NCBI GenBank assembly: GCA_016936575.1
Contig: JAFGXQ010000128.1
Span: forward strand, 1 to 64,000
DNA: 64,000 nt
Source of the DNA: Deltaproteobacteria bacterium
GTDB lineage: Bacteria > Myxococcota_A > Polyangia > JAAYKL01
Direction of reading: 5' to 3'
In this document: positions 27,789-36,896 of the stretch, piece after piece
Numbering within the stretch: the first letter of the stretch is position 1
How the letters are laid out: each line of letters begins with the position of its first letter
Made by a program: the position numbers and the translations under genes
The notes under the pieces: model-generated
What the model saw: only the letters and a program-made list of their open reading frames with translations
Told to the model about the DNA's origin: nothing
Databases searched by the model: none

Positions 27789-29009
27789 ATGAAAACCGCA
27801 ATACTCAGCACCGGAAGTGAACTGTTACGCGGCACCATCGCGGATACCAACGCCCAGTGGATGGCCGCTCGCCTGTTTGAAATGAGTGCCCCGCCCGAGC
27901 AGATACTCACCGTGGGAGATTCCATTCACGACGTTGCCGCGGCGCTGAGTGCATTGTGGGCAAGGGCCAATCTGGTAGTCTGCACCGGCGGTCTCGGACC
28001 GACAACAGACGACATCACCGCCGCCGCTGTCGCCCGCGCCCTCGGGGTATCGCTGGTGAGGAATCCGGTCGCGCAACAGCAGGTGGAGCAACGGTTTGCC
28101 GCACGGGCATTCGACATGCCGGAAATCAACCTGAAGCAGGCGGACCTGCCGCACGGCGCCGAAATTCTCGAAAACCGCACCGGCACCGCACCCGGGTTTA
28201 TGGTATCGAAAAACGATCGTGTCGCGCTTTTCCTGCCCGGTGTACCCGCTGAAATGACAGAAATGTTTCAGCGGCATGTGGTGCCGCTGGTTCGGCAGAA
28301 GGCCACGCCTCGAACAAGTAAAATGGTTCGCACATTCGGCATCGGAGAATCAAAACTGCAGGAGCGGATTCTGCCGCTCGAACAATTGTTCCCGGAATTG
28401 ACATTTTCGTATCGTGCGGCATTCCCGACGGTCACCACAACGATTTGGGGAGAAAACGCGCAGACGGTATCGCGCGCCCATTCAGAATTGCATGCGCTGC
28501 TTGAGACCCACGCGTTCACCACCGACGACAAGACCCTTGCCCAGGTGCTGGCCGATGCGCTGACTGAACGCCACCTGACCATCGCATCGGCGGAATCGTG
28601 CACCGGGGGCCAGATTGGGCATGAGCTGACGCAAATACACGGTTCGTCCGCATTCTACCTGGGCGGTGTGATTGCGTACGATAATGCGGTCAAAACGTCA
28701 CTGCTGAATGTATCGCCTGAACTGCTCAGCGAGCATGGGGCGGTCAGCGAGTCAGTTGTGTGTCAGATGGCGCGCGGTGTGCAACAAAAACTGGGCGCAG
28801 ACATCGGTGTGGCCACATCAGGCATTGCCGGGCCGGGTGGCGGCAGTACGGAAAAACCGGTGGGAACCGTACATATCGCCGTTGCTGTCGCAGAGCGCAT
28901 TTTCCACAAAAAATGCTTGTTTAAAGGCTATAGTCGTACAAAGGTAAAAACCGCGTCCACGTGGACGGCGATGAACCTGGTGCACCAGCAGTTATTGGAG
29001 AAACAATGA
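27789..29009 (+). CDS. cinA: CinA-family protein / nicotinamide-nucleotide amidase
   Basis: 406 residues, two domains. The N-terminal molybdopterin-binding-like domain (MoCF/COG1058; GSELLRG, TGGLGPTTDD) is associated with ADP-ribose pyrophosphatase activity, and the C-terminal CinA domain (SAESCTGG, GGVIAYDN, TSGIAGPGGG) with deamidation of NMN to nicotinate mononucleotide in NAD salvage. The catalytic Ser-Lys/Tyr pocket motifs are kept. It heads a run with thpR, recA and a TPR gene; cinA-recA adjacency is widely conserved. The stop codon overlaps the next ATG (ATGA). Confidence 0.94.
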   Translation: MKTAILSTGSELLRGTIADTNAQWMAARLFEMSAPPEQILTVGDSIHDVAAALSALWARANLVVCTGGLGPTTDDITAAAVARALGVSLVRNPVAQQQVEQRFAARAFDMPEINLKQADLPHGAEILENRTGTAPGFMVSKNDRVALFLPGVPAEMTEMFQRHVVPLVRQKATPRTSKMVRTFGIGESKLQERILPLEQLFPELTFSYRAAFPTVTTTIWGENAQTVSRAHSELHALLETHAFTTDDKTLAQVLADALTERHLTIASAESCTGGQIGHELTQIHGSSAFYLGGVIAYDNAVKTSLLNVSPELLSEHGAVSESVVCQMARGVQQKLGADIGVATSGIAGPGGGSTEKPVGTVHIAVAVAERIFHKKCLFKGYSRTKVKTASTWTAMNLVHQQLLEKQ

Positions 29010-29710
29010 AAACCGTTCGATGCTTTCTGGCTGTGAATCTCGAATTGAAAGCGGCCAAAAAAATATCTGAATTACAACAGCAGTTAATCGGAAAGAGCAG
29101 CGAGTTCAAATCAACATTGAAATGGGTTCCCCCACAGAACATGCATGTGACTGTTCGCTTCCTGGGCAACATTACGGAACCGATGATTCAGGCCATCAAA
29201 GACGGCCTGGAACCGATTACCCAATCCAGCGCGCCATTTTTAATGGAGACCGCATCGGTCGGTGTGTTCGACGCTGACGCATTGCGGGTGCTGCATATGA
29301 AAATTGCCGACCCCTCCGGCGGGATGACACAACTGGTCACCCAATGCCACGAGCTCTTGGAAAACATCGGTTTTAAAAAAATTGACCGTACATACACCCC
29401 ACATGTGACACTGGCGAGAATCAAAGACGGTATTGCCGACGAAATCGAACAGCTGATTGCCGACCACGCCGATGTTGCGTGCGGCAGTTCATTGGTTCGC
29501 GACCTGGCCTGTTACGAAAGCAAAGTGTCTCAATCAGGCGTTGACTATCATCTGCTGTGGAAACTTCCGCTGCAGAAAAGAATGCCCAAAGAGGCAACCC
29601 CGCAGGAAGAGTCCAGTGAAGATGAACCTCCCACAGAAAATGAACCATCGAAACCGTGTGACGTGAGCGAATCAAGCGACGTCCGTGAACCTTCAGTACA
29701 AGGAGAATAA
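29006..29710 (+). CDS. thpR: RNA 2',3'-cyclic phosphodiesterase (LigT/2H family)
   Basis: 234 residues from the ATG at 29006, translationally coupled to cinA through ATGA. It opens 2',3'-cyclic phosphates on RNA ends. Both catalytic HxT motifs are present: His47-Val-Thr (HVTVRFLGN) and His133-Val-Thr (HVTLARIKD). The enzyme core ends near residue 190; the last 42 residues are a Glu/Pro/Ser-rich acidic tail not typical of the family, probably disordered. recA starts six bases after the stop. Confidence 0.93.
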   Translation: MKTVRCFLAVNLELKAAKKISELQQQLIGKSSEFKSTLKWVPPQNMHVTVRFLGNITEPMIQAIKDGLEPITQSSAPFLMETASVGVFDADALRVLHMKIADPSGGMTQLVTQCHELLENIGFKKIDRTYTPHVTLARIKDGIADEIEQLIADHADVACGSSLVRDLACYESKVSQSGVDYHLLWKLPLQKRMPKEATPQEESSEDEPPTENEPSKPCDVSESSDVREPSVQGE

Positions 29711-29715
29711 CCGCA

Positions 29716-30774
29716 ATGAGCGCAAGCCAAGATCAGAATAAAATGAAAGCGTTAAACCTGGCCATCAGTTCAATCGAGAAAAATTACGGCAAGGGTTCCA
29801 TTATGCGATTGGGCGACGAAACATCACTGGCCAAAGGGGTCGGAATCATCCCCTCCGGTTCTGTGGGAATTGACATTGCGCTGGGAATCGGCGGATATCC
29901 CAAAGGCCGCATCATCGAAATCTACGGGCCGGAGTCTTCCGGTAAAACAACGCTGACCCTCCATGCGGTGGCAGAATCTCAAAAACAGGGCGGCGTTTGC
30001 GCCTTCATCGATGCGGAGCACGCGCTCGATGTTTCTTATGCCAAAAAACTCGGTATCAATACGGCGGAGCTGCTGGTTTCACAACCGGACTGCGGTGAGC
30101 AGGCGCTGGAAATCGCCGACATGCTGATTCGCTCCGGTGCGGTTGACCTCATTGTTGTGGACTCGGTGGCCGCGCTGACCCCCCGCGCCGAACTCGAAGG
30201 AGAAATGGGCGATTCCCACGTGGGATTGCAGGCACGCCTGATGAGTCAGGCACTTCGAAAATTGACCGGCACGCTGGCCAAATCAAATACCGCTATCATT
30301 TTTATCAACCAGATTCGTATGAAAATCGGTGTGATGTTCGGCAGCCCCGAAACCACCACCGGTGGAAATGCTTTGAAGTTCTACGCTTCGCAGCGCCTGG
30401 ATATTCGACGAATCGGCGGAATTAAAAAAGGTGATGAAGTAGTAGGCAACCGCACGCGGGTGAAAGTTGTGAAGAACAAACTGGCGCCGCCTTTCAGGGA
30501 AGTCGAATTTGATATTATGTACGGAGAAGGTATCAGTATGGAAGGATCGCTGGTCGATATGGGCGTGGAGAACGATGTGGTTGAGAAAAGTGGTTCGTGG
30601 TACTCGTTCGACGGCACGCGAATCGGGCAGGGACGCGAAAACGTGAAACAGTTCCTGAAAGAAAACCCCGACATTGCGAAGAAAATCGATTTGCAGTTGC
30701 GCGCCAAAGTTGGACTCAACGAACTTACTGAAGCAGCTGTCGAAAGCGAACCGGCCAAGGTCGCGGAGAAATAG
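29716..30774 (+). CDS. recA: Recombinase RecA
   Basis: 352 residues, normal length. It forms filaments on single-stranded DNA, performs strand exchange and activates LexA cleavage. Walker A is GPESSGKTT at residues 71-79; the Walker B strand [10 protein letters not shown] and the L2 loop region [15 protein letters not shown] are intact. No intein. No typical SOS box was recognised before it; it lies downstream of cinA-thpR, so part of its transcription probably comes from that operon. It should load on DNA processed by the RecBCD enzyme encoded 5 kb away. Confidence 0.98.
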   Translation: MSASQDQNKMKALNLAISSIEKNYGKGSIMRLGDETSLAKGVGIIPSGSVGIDIALGIGGYPKGRIIEIYGPESSGKTTLTLHAVAESQKQGGVCAFIDAEHALDVSYAKKLGINTAELLVSQPDCGEQALEIADMLIRSGAVDLIVVDSVAALTPRAELEGEMGDSHVGLQARLMSQALRKLTGTLAKSNTAIIFINQIRMKIGVMFGSPETTTGGNALKFYASQRLDIRRIGGIKKGDEVVGNRTRVKVVKNKLAPPFREVEFDIMYGEGISMEGSLVDMGVENDVVEKSGSWYSFDGTRIGQGRENVKQFLKENPDIAKKIDLQLRAKVGLNELTEAAVESEPAKVAEK

Positions 30775-30782
30775 AAGACGCT

Positions 30783-31538
30783 GTGTTCTGGAAGCTGATT
30801 GAAATCATTGTTCGTGTTTTGTATTGGCGGCGATTTGCCAAAGCCAAAAAAATCGGCGAAGCCGCCGCGATGCTCACCGACGGAAAACCTCAGGAAGCGC
30901 TGGCTCATCTGGAGCGTCACGGGACCTCGGTTCACCAGACGTTGATTCCGTTGTTTGCACTGACTCAAGCCAAAATTTATCAGGCTCTGGGGCGTCTGGA
31001 AGAGGCCGAAAACAGTTTCAAAGCCGTGGTGCTCACCAATCCCCGAGACAGCCGGGCAGATCTGGAACTGGCCGTTTTGACGGGCCGGCAGTTTCGTTTC
31101 GACGACTGCCGCACATGGTTGAATCGGGCCATCGAAAAAAAAAACCCCGAAATCAAAGCACAGGCGAAAGGATTCCTGCAGCATTTAGATGCAATAGAAG
31201 ATGGTTCCAAACAACGGGAGTACGAGACCCGTGCCAAAAAAATGGCGGACCAACCACTGCCCGATGGACAAACACTCGGGCTTCCCCCGAACCGTTCTCT
31301 GATGAACCAATGGCTTGGAACCACCGCCGATGCGATGAAGGCTATCGATGATTTGGCGCTGCTGCTGGCCTACGCTGAAGTTGTGCAAGGCGGGCAATGG
31401 AAAATCGGCCTGGCGATAGAAGATGTGACGGTTATTCGTCCCGATGGCGAAACGTTTCTCCCCTATGAGGTGCTGGCGCCCATGCTTCCTTCGCAGCCCA
31501 CCTCAGCCACCGCCCTTGTCTCCTCAGAGAATTTGTGA
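30783..31538 (+). CDS. TPR-like protein downstream of recA
   Basis: 251 residues starting at GTG 30783, eight bases after recA. An N-terminal amphipathic/hydrophobic helix (MFWKLIEIIVRVLYW) may attach it to the membrane. Residues 25-150 contain two or three TPR-like helical pairs (AKIYQALGRLEEAENSFKAV). The C-terminal 100 residues include a helical segment and a beta hairpin with no recognised fold. TPR pairs bind proteins. The tight spacing suggests co-transcription with recA, but a role in recombination is only inferred from position. Confidence 0.8.
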   Translation: MFWKLIEIIVRVLYWRRFAKAKKIGEAAAMLTDGKPQEALAHLERHGTSVHQTLIPLFALTQAKIYQALGRLEEAENSFKAVVLTNPRDSRADLELAVLTGRQFRFDDCRTWLNRAIEKKNPEIKAQAKGFLQHLDAIEDGSKQREYETRAKKMADQPLPDGQTLGLPPNRSLMNQWLGTTADAMKAIDDLALLLAYAEVVQGGQWKIGLAIEDVTVIRPDGETFLPYEVLAPMLPSQPTSATALVSSENL

Positions 31539-31777
31539 ATATCTGTGTTTGACCACAGCCTGTCTGAATATTTTTCGCCACTTTCAAAAAAAAACGGGGC
31601 CTAGCTCTCCACAAAACATGAAAAATAGTGTACATGACCCAAAGTCGCTGATTTATTCTAAAAAATCATCACATCCTCCCCAGCTTTGTGCTTTATGCTT
31701 CGCTGGATAAACAACGATTCACTCGTAACTGGAAAACAAAAAACGGACATTGGCCGTAGGAATGTGGAGTTTGAAAT

Positions 31778-33118
31778 ATGGAAAATTTTTTTAAAGCACT
31801 CAGCAGTGAGGTCATGCAGAACGATTCCATCTCTGATGAAATGTTTAAAAAATACAACGTAAAACGCGGCCTCCGAAATGAAAACGGAAGCGGTGTACTC
31901 GTTGGGCTGACCGAGATTTCCAGCGTTATGGGATATACCAAGTACGATGAGGAAATCATCCCCTGTGAAGGCAAGTTGTATTATCGCGGCTTCGATGTGA
32001 ATGACCTGATTAGCGACGGACACTGTGAAAAGCATGTACTGTTTGAAGAAACCGCGTACCTCCTGCTCGCCGGGAAACTGCCGACCCAAAAAGAACTCAA
32101 ATTTTTCAGGGAACTGCTGGCGCAAAACCGTGAGTTGCCGAAAAACTTTGTCCGTGACAATTTGTCTACTTTCAGAACACGAGACATCATGAATGCGCTG
32201 GCGCGTTCGGTGCTTACATTCTATTCAAATGATAAAAACCCCGACGATATTTCATTGGACAATCTGTTGCGACAGTCCGTGGAGCTGGTCGCTAAAGTGC
32301 CGAGTGTCGTGGCCTACGCATATCGCGTGTATCTCGAAGCATATCGGGGAAAGAGCCTGATTATCCACCGGCCGAATATAGAATACACCACCGCCGAAGA
32401 CTTCCTGAGTCTGATTCGCGATGATGGACAATTCACCGATACTGAGGCCCGTGTGCTGGATGCGGCACTGGTGCTCCACGCAGATCACGGTGGTGGTAAC
32501 AACTCCACATTCACAACCCGCGTTGTCACTTCAAGCGGCACCGATACGTACTCGGCGATTGCGGCTGCAATGGGGTCGCTGAAAGGCCCGCTCCACGGCG
32601 GTGCCAACCTATACGTCATGAAAATGATGGATGACATCAAGCAGAACGTGAAGGACTGGACGGATAAAGAACAGTTACGCTCGTATGTGTTAAAAATTCT
32701 GAACAAAGAAGTGGGAGACGGTTCCGGCAAGATATTCGGTTTCGGACACGCGGTTTACACGATGAGCGATCCACGCGCTGTTATTTTAAAACAATATGCA
32801 CAGCAGCTGGCAGAAGAAAAAAATCGTCGTGATGAATTCGCGCTGTACACATTGATGGAAGAAGTCGTTCCCGAGGCGTTCGCCGAATTCAAGGGCGGCA
32901 GTAAAATCGTTGCCCCGAACGTGGACTTCTTCAGCGGCTTTGTATACGACTGCCTGGGCATTCCCAGAGAGGTATACACGCCGCTGTTTGCCATGGCGCG
33001 AACAGCGGGTTGGGTATCTCATCGTATTGAAGAAATTCTAGTGCAAAAACGAATTATGCGCCCGGCCTATAAAAACGTTACGACCATTCGAAACTATGTT
33101 CCGATAGAACAGCGCTGA
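31778..33118 (+). CDS. Citrate synthase
   Basis: 446 residues. It condenses acetyl-CoA with oxaloacetate. The catalytic triad residues are recognisable: His273 (PLHGGAN), His324 (GFGHAVY) and Asp383 (NVDFFSG); oxaloacetate-binding HADHGGG is at 234-240. The N-terminus has about 60 residues before the core. Overall it resembles the roughly 450-residue citrate synthases common in anaerobic Firmicutes/Bacteroidetes more than the E. coli hexameric type, which would fit anaerobic metabolism; 2-methylcitrate synthase activity cannot be excluded. It is monocistronic, with 239 bases of AT-rich DNA upstream in which I see no other gene. Confidence 0.92.
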   Translation: MENFFKALSSEVMQNDSISDEMFKKYNVKRGLRNENGSGVLVGLTEISSVMGYTKYDEEIIPCEGKLYYRGFDVNDLISDGHCEKHVLFEETAYLLLAGKLPTQKELKFFRELLAQNRELPKNFVRDNLSTFRTRDIMNALARSVLTFYSNDKNPDDISLDNLLRQSVELVAKVPSVVAYAYRVYLEAYRGKSLIIHRPNIEYTTAEDFLSLIRDDGQFTDTEARVLDAALVLHADHGGGNNSTFTTRVVTSSGTDTYSAIAAAMGSLKGPLHGGANLYVMKMMDDIKQNVKDWTDKEQLRSYVLKILNKEVGDGSGKIFGFGHAVYTMSDPRAVILKQYAQQLAEEKNRRDEFALYTLMEEVVPEAFAEFKGGSKIVAPNVDFFSGFVYDCLGIPREVYTPLFAMARTAGWVSHRIEEILVQKRIMRPAYKNVTTIRNYVPIEQR

Positions 33119-33218
33119 GTAATCACTTCGTTTCCCATCTTTTTTTAAGACGAACTACATTTTGTCGCCGCGCCCATCTGAATCGGGTCACAAGAGTGTC
33201 CGCCGTCCAACACACGGA

Positions 33219-33235
33219 GAAAATCGTTGATTTTC
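33219..33235 (-). terminator. Small hairpin at the end of the rec operon
   Basis: GAAAATC-GTT-GATTTTC is a perfect 7-bp stem with a 3-base loop, one base beyond the stop codon of the phosphatase gene on the minus strand. It is AT-rich and lacks a U-run, so termination is uncertain. Confidence 0.3.
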
Positions 33236-33236
33236 G

Positions 33237-34139
33237 TTACACATCATCCTGAAACCGGTCCTTGAACGTGTCTAGTACAGCCGCAGCAATGTTAGATTCC
33301 GTCGCAAAAAGAATACCGCGGTGGTTTAAAAATGTTGAATCAATACGATTCAAATCCAACGAATGACCAAACATATCCGACACCCAGCTTCCCCTTTCCC
33401 GATATATGCATGCAGAAGCCGCGTAGTCCCAAATACTGCCGCCACTGTCCGATTTGCGCGGAAACTTGAAGTAACATGCGTGAGGGTACGTCAATGTCGT
33501 CATTGCATTCATCGCCGCCCCTCCGTAACAAAACGCATTTACGTGGGCATAGCCCAGTCTTGCGGTCATTTTGTTCAATTCAGATAAAATCATCGGAAAC
33601 GAGGAATGTTCAAGTGTGCTTCGGTCGAACACTGCAGTCAACATCGGCAAAGAAACAGGAGAACAATTGGGTTTGTATCTCCACGGCGTGTCATTGCGAT
33701 AGCACCCATGTCCGATCATCGCAGTATAACTTGTGTTGTTGTACGCATCGAAAATCACGCCGATTTGGGGTTCGCCCAAACGATTAACCAGAGAAATCAC
33801 GACAGACCAACCTTTTGATTTTTCAATAAACGGCAAAGTGCCGTCTAACGGATCAATGCACCAGAAATACTCTTTTTCAAACCGCGCGCCGTCGTCAGGA
33901 GCCTCCTCGGAAAGCAATGCGATGTCATATCGCTGCGAAACGGAACGCAATCCATCAATAATGACTCGCTGAGAGTGAATATCCGCTTCGGTAACAACTG
34001 TTGAGGCGATAGAACCACTTTGTTTTCTGCGCACAGTCAAATTCATATCCACGTAATTCATCAACACTTTCCCTGCGGCGCGGGACACATCTACAGCCGT
34101 GTGAAGTAAAACGCTCATTTGCGTTGAAGTGAGACCCAT
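33237..34139 (-). CDS. Inositol monophosphatase-superfamily phosphatase, CysQ-like
   Basis: 300 residues. Metal-binding motifs of the family are complete: LLSEE (Glu pair), DPLDGT followed by L-P-F-I, and the late WDYAAS. The DPLDGTxxFI form is closer to CysQ/bisphosphate nucleotidases (removing the 3'-phosphate of PAP) than to the DxIDGTxNF of inositol phosphatases, but the substrate is not proven. The ATG at 34139 shares a base with the stop of the kinase gene upstream (TGATG), so the kinase and phosphatase are coupled. It is the last gene of the seven-gene run containing recCBD. Confidence 0.85.
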   Translation of the reverse strand: MGLTSTQMSVLLHTAVDVSRAAGKVLMNYVDMNLTVRRKQSGSIASTVVTEADIHSQRVIIDGLRSVSQRYDIALLSEEAPDDGARFEKEYFWCIDPLDGTLPFIEKSKGWSVVISLVNRLGEPQIGVIFDAYNNTSYTAMIGHGCYRNDTPWRYKPNCSPVSLPMLTAVFDRSTLEHSSFPMILSELNKMTARLGYAHVNAFCYGGAAMNAMTTLTYPHACYFKFPRKSDSGGSIWDYAASACIYRERGSWVSDMFGHSLDLNRIDSTFLNHRGILFATESNIAAAVLDTFKDRFQDDV

Positions 34140-35131
34140 CACTCCACCTTTTGCCCGTGAATACTATCCAGAACTCGCTTTGCCAGCCGCTCACTGTAAT
34201 CTTCAGGCGACCAACAATCATTGCTCCACCCTTTCATGAACCGATGAAAATCCACCCAGGCCCAATGATACAATTCCCGCCATTCCCGCTCGATGGCATC
34301 ACTTGAAAACAAGGAGCGTTTTTGCGCCAGCGCGCTCCGTAAATATCCGAAATATTCTTCCAGTTTTTCAGATTCCCGGCGCTCGCATTCATCTTCGTGC
34401 ATGCAGCTTCCCAAAAAATAGGCCACATCTTTCATTCCACAGCCGCCGCCCACATATTGAAAATCCACTGCAGCAACATCTTGTCCCCGCTTCGAATAAC
34501 AAAAGTTCGCTACCTTCGCATCACCATGCACCAGGGTCTGATACTCTGCCTTGTTTAATTTTTCATCGATACTTGCAGCGGCATTCCGCAACGCAGCATC
34601 TGACATGTTTGCCAGCTCATCGGGACGAGTATCCAAATGCCAATAGGTACCTATGGGCCAAAGACCTTCAGGCGTGGTTCCCATAAATGTGGCGTGAAAA
34701 TTGGCCAGCCACCTCAGCGTTACAGATACCTCTCTTTCGGCCAAACGATATTTTCGAACGCTGAATCCAGCGGCATCAAGGTCCCCAAGAATCATCAGCA
34801 AATCATCGTCGTGATTCTCGATGCGCACGCATTCCGGCACCCGGCACAGTGAATCACAGCGATGGCTGTATTGTGTGTACCATACTGTTTCCACCTGATA
34901 AGAGCGCACTTTTCTGCGATGAGAGAGGTCTGACTGCCATCCCAGCGGATGATCCTGTACAGTTGGATAACGCACATGCTTCACTACCACGTCTTTGGGC
35001 ATCGCACCCGGCAGCTTTACGCGTATAATTTGCCCGTATCCGCTCCACAACCGTTGAATATTTTCAAGAAAAATAACATCTGTCGCACCCGTCATTCGTT
35101 TCAGCGGTTGTTTCAATTCGGAATCACGCAT
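34139..35131 (-). CDS. Small-molecule kinase (aminoglycoside/choline kinase-like fold)
   Basis: 330 residues. It has the protein-kinase-like fold of small-molecule kinases: a catalytic loop VHGDAKVANF (Asp base, Asn metal ligand) and a metal-binding VDFQ instead of the protein-kinase DFG. The DFQ and the following 'GGGCGMKDVAYFLGSC' resemble the CHK/EcKinase-like group as well as choline kinases. The substrate is unknown; antibiotic resistance should not be assumed. It begins 31 bases after recD and its stop overlaps the phosphatase start, so it sits between a nuclease complex and a phosphatase. Confidence 0.82.
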   Translation of the reverse strand: MRDSELKQPLKRMTGATDVIFLENIQRLWSGYGQIIRVKLPGAMPKDVVVKHVRYPTVQDHPLGWQSDLSHRRKVRSYQVETVWYTQYSHRCDSLCRVPECVRIENHDDDLLMILGDLDAAGFSVRKYRLAEREVSVTLRWLANFHATFMGTTPEGLWPIGTYWHLDTRPDELANMSDAALRNAAASIDEKLNKAEYQTLVHGDAKVANFCYSKRGQDVAAVDFQYVGGGCGMKDVAYFLGSCMHEDECERRESEKLEEYFGYLRSALAQKRSLFSSDAIEREWRELYHWAWVDFHRFMKGWSNDCWSPEDYSERLAKRVLDSIHGQKVE

Positions 35132-35162
35132 TATTGCCTCTTGTGTGTATGATGAATCTTTC

Positions 35163-36896
35163 TCAGCACGTAAAATAATATTTCAGTCGCTCCTGCAAAC
35201 TGGAGCTGCGTTCCGAAGAGTGTTCAATGCAATAGCGAATGACCTCTTCCGTCGCAAAAAGTGTTACGCGTTTTTGCGCACGTGTAACTGCTGTGTACAA
35301 CAATTCCCGCGATAAAATCGGAGATACACGAGACCCAAGCACAATAACAGCGTGTCCGTATTCGCTCCCTTGCGATTTGTGTATGGTCATCGACAAAGCA
35401 TCTTGATACTCGCCGAGCATCGATATCGGCACCAGACGAACCCCCTGTTGCCCACTGCTGAACGCCACGTGAATGGCACCCTCCTCACTTTGAAAAACCA
35501 TACCTGTATCGCCATTAAACAGCATACTGGCGTAATTATTTCGCGTAATCAAAAGTGCCCGGTTTTCGTAATATGCGCTGTTTCCAGGCACCATACCGGT
35601 TGAAACCTGAAGCGCATTTGCCAGCTGCGTATTCAACCGCGTTACACCGAATGGCCCCCGGTTGACGGCACAAAGCACCCGCCCTCGGTCAAACAACGCG
35701 ATTTTCTCCTCCACATCAATAGCGTGCCAGTACGGGAGATACAGCTCTTTTCCCATTTCAATCAGTTGATTCAGGGAATCCCGCTTTGCAGTATCAATCC
35801 AGCGCACATCGTCTGCGGTGTTATCCATCAACACAGACATCGATTCTGACACAGCACCGGAATTCACCGCTTGTGCGAGCCGACCGATACCGCTGTCCTT
35901 ACCAAAACGATAACTGTGCGTCAGCGTGACAATATTATTTCGAACATTCGTTGTTGCAGCTTGAATATCGCTTTGCACCCTACATACATCTTTAAAAAAC
36001 CGTCCTGCCTCGATAGAACTCAGCTGATGCTGGTCACCCACCAGAATTATCTTTGCGGTAGCGGGAACTACGCTGAACAGGTCGCTCATTAACGCCATAT
36101 CAACCATTGAGGCCTCGTCTACGACCAGGACATCAACCGGAAGAAGGGTTTCCTCATACGATTGACGTGCACGACGACGTCGATACGGCATGAGCAATTT
36201 GTGAACGGTTACCACGTCGTCTGGTATGTGCTCCAGAATCTGCGACGAAAACGCTTTCACGATATCTGGATTACGCTTCGATTGCCGTATTGCCTGCTTG
36301 AGTCTCGCGGCGGCTTTCCCCGTTGGTGCGCAAACCACGATTTTGATTGTGGGTGCATCCTGAATTAAAGACGCCAAAATTCGCGATACCAATGTTGTCT
36401 TTCCGGTACCCGGGCCCCCGGTAATCGCTGAAAACCCGAATTGACGAACTGTCTGCAACGCCTGTTCTGCAACGTCATTCGCTTCCTGCCCATTTTGTAG
36501 TTGCACAGATGGCATGCTTCGAAAGACAATCTGCTTCACCAGAAACTCCTGCGCCTCCCAGAGCCGATGCAAATAGCAATACCCCTCATTATCGACAACT
36601 ATCGGCGTCACGGTTTTGCCATCGCCGACCAATGCGCAATTGTCAAGGGACTGACGCAACGTATCAAATGAAAAAAATTCGCGACTTTGCGATGTGTCAA
36701 TAATAGAAAACCCTTGTTTCAAAGGTATTGACGAATTCCCTCTCTGACTCTCTGCACTCAGTATGCGCAGCAGCCATTGCAATGCCTTGTCACTAGTGCC
36801 TACCATTCCCATCAGCGTTTTCGAAAAATGAATATCTAAGGCTGAAAATTCATCCTCTGTATATTGCAAACCTGAATTCAATCGCGTCATCATCAT
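35163..36896 (-). CDS. recD: Exodeoxyribonuclease V subunit alpha (RecD helicase)
   Basis: 577 residues, near the length of E. coli RecD (608). The 5'-3' helicase has Walker A GGPGTGKTT (160-168), the DEAS Walker B (VLVVDEASMVD) and late motifs VGDQHQL, TIHKSQGSEY and YTAVTRAQKRV. It starts with three Met codons, the first overlapping the recB stop (ATGA). It works with RecB and RecC to unwind and degrade double-stranded DNA ends and load RecA. Confidence 0.95.
   Translation of the reverse strand: MMMTRLNSGLQYTEDEFSALDIHFSKTLMGMVGTSDKALQWLLRILSAESQRGNSSIPLKQGFSIIDTSQSREFFSFDTLRQSLDNCALVGDGKTVTPIVVDNEGYCYLHRLWEAQEFLVKQIVFRSMPSVQLQNGQEANDVAEQALQTVRQFGFSAITGGPGTGKTTLVSRILASLIQDAPTIKIVVCAPTGKAAARLKQAIRQSKRNPDIVKAFSSQILEHIPDDVVTVHKLLMPYRRRRARQSYEETLLPVDVLVVDEASMVDMALMSDLFSVVPATAKIILVGDQHQLSSIEAGRFFKDVCRVQSDIQAATTNVRNNIVTLTHSYRFGKDSGIGRLAQAVNSGAVSESMSVLMDNTADDVRWIDTAKRDSLNQLIEMGKELYLPYWHAIDVEEKIALFDRGRVLCAVNRGPFGVTRLNTQLANALQVSTGMVPGNSAYYENRALLITRNNYASMLFNGDTGMVFQSEEGAIHVAFSSGQQGVRLVPISMLGEYQDALSMTIHKSQGSEYGHAVIVLGSRVSPILSRELLYTAVTRAQKRVTLFATEEVIRYCIEHSSERSSSLQERLKYYFTC

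Noticed and set aside
34139-35131. Aminoglycoside resistance gene
   Set aside because: The fold is shared by many small-molecule kinases; DFQ and the position beside recD do not point to antibiotics.
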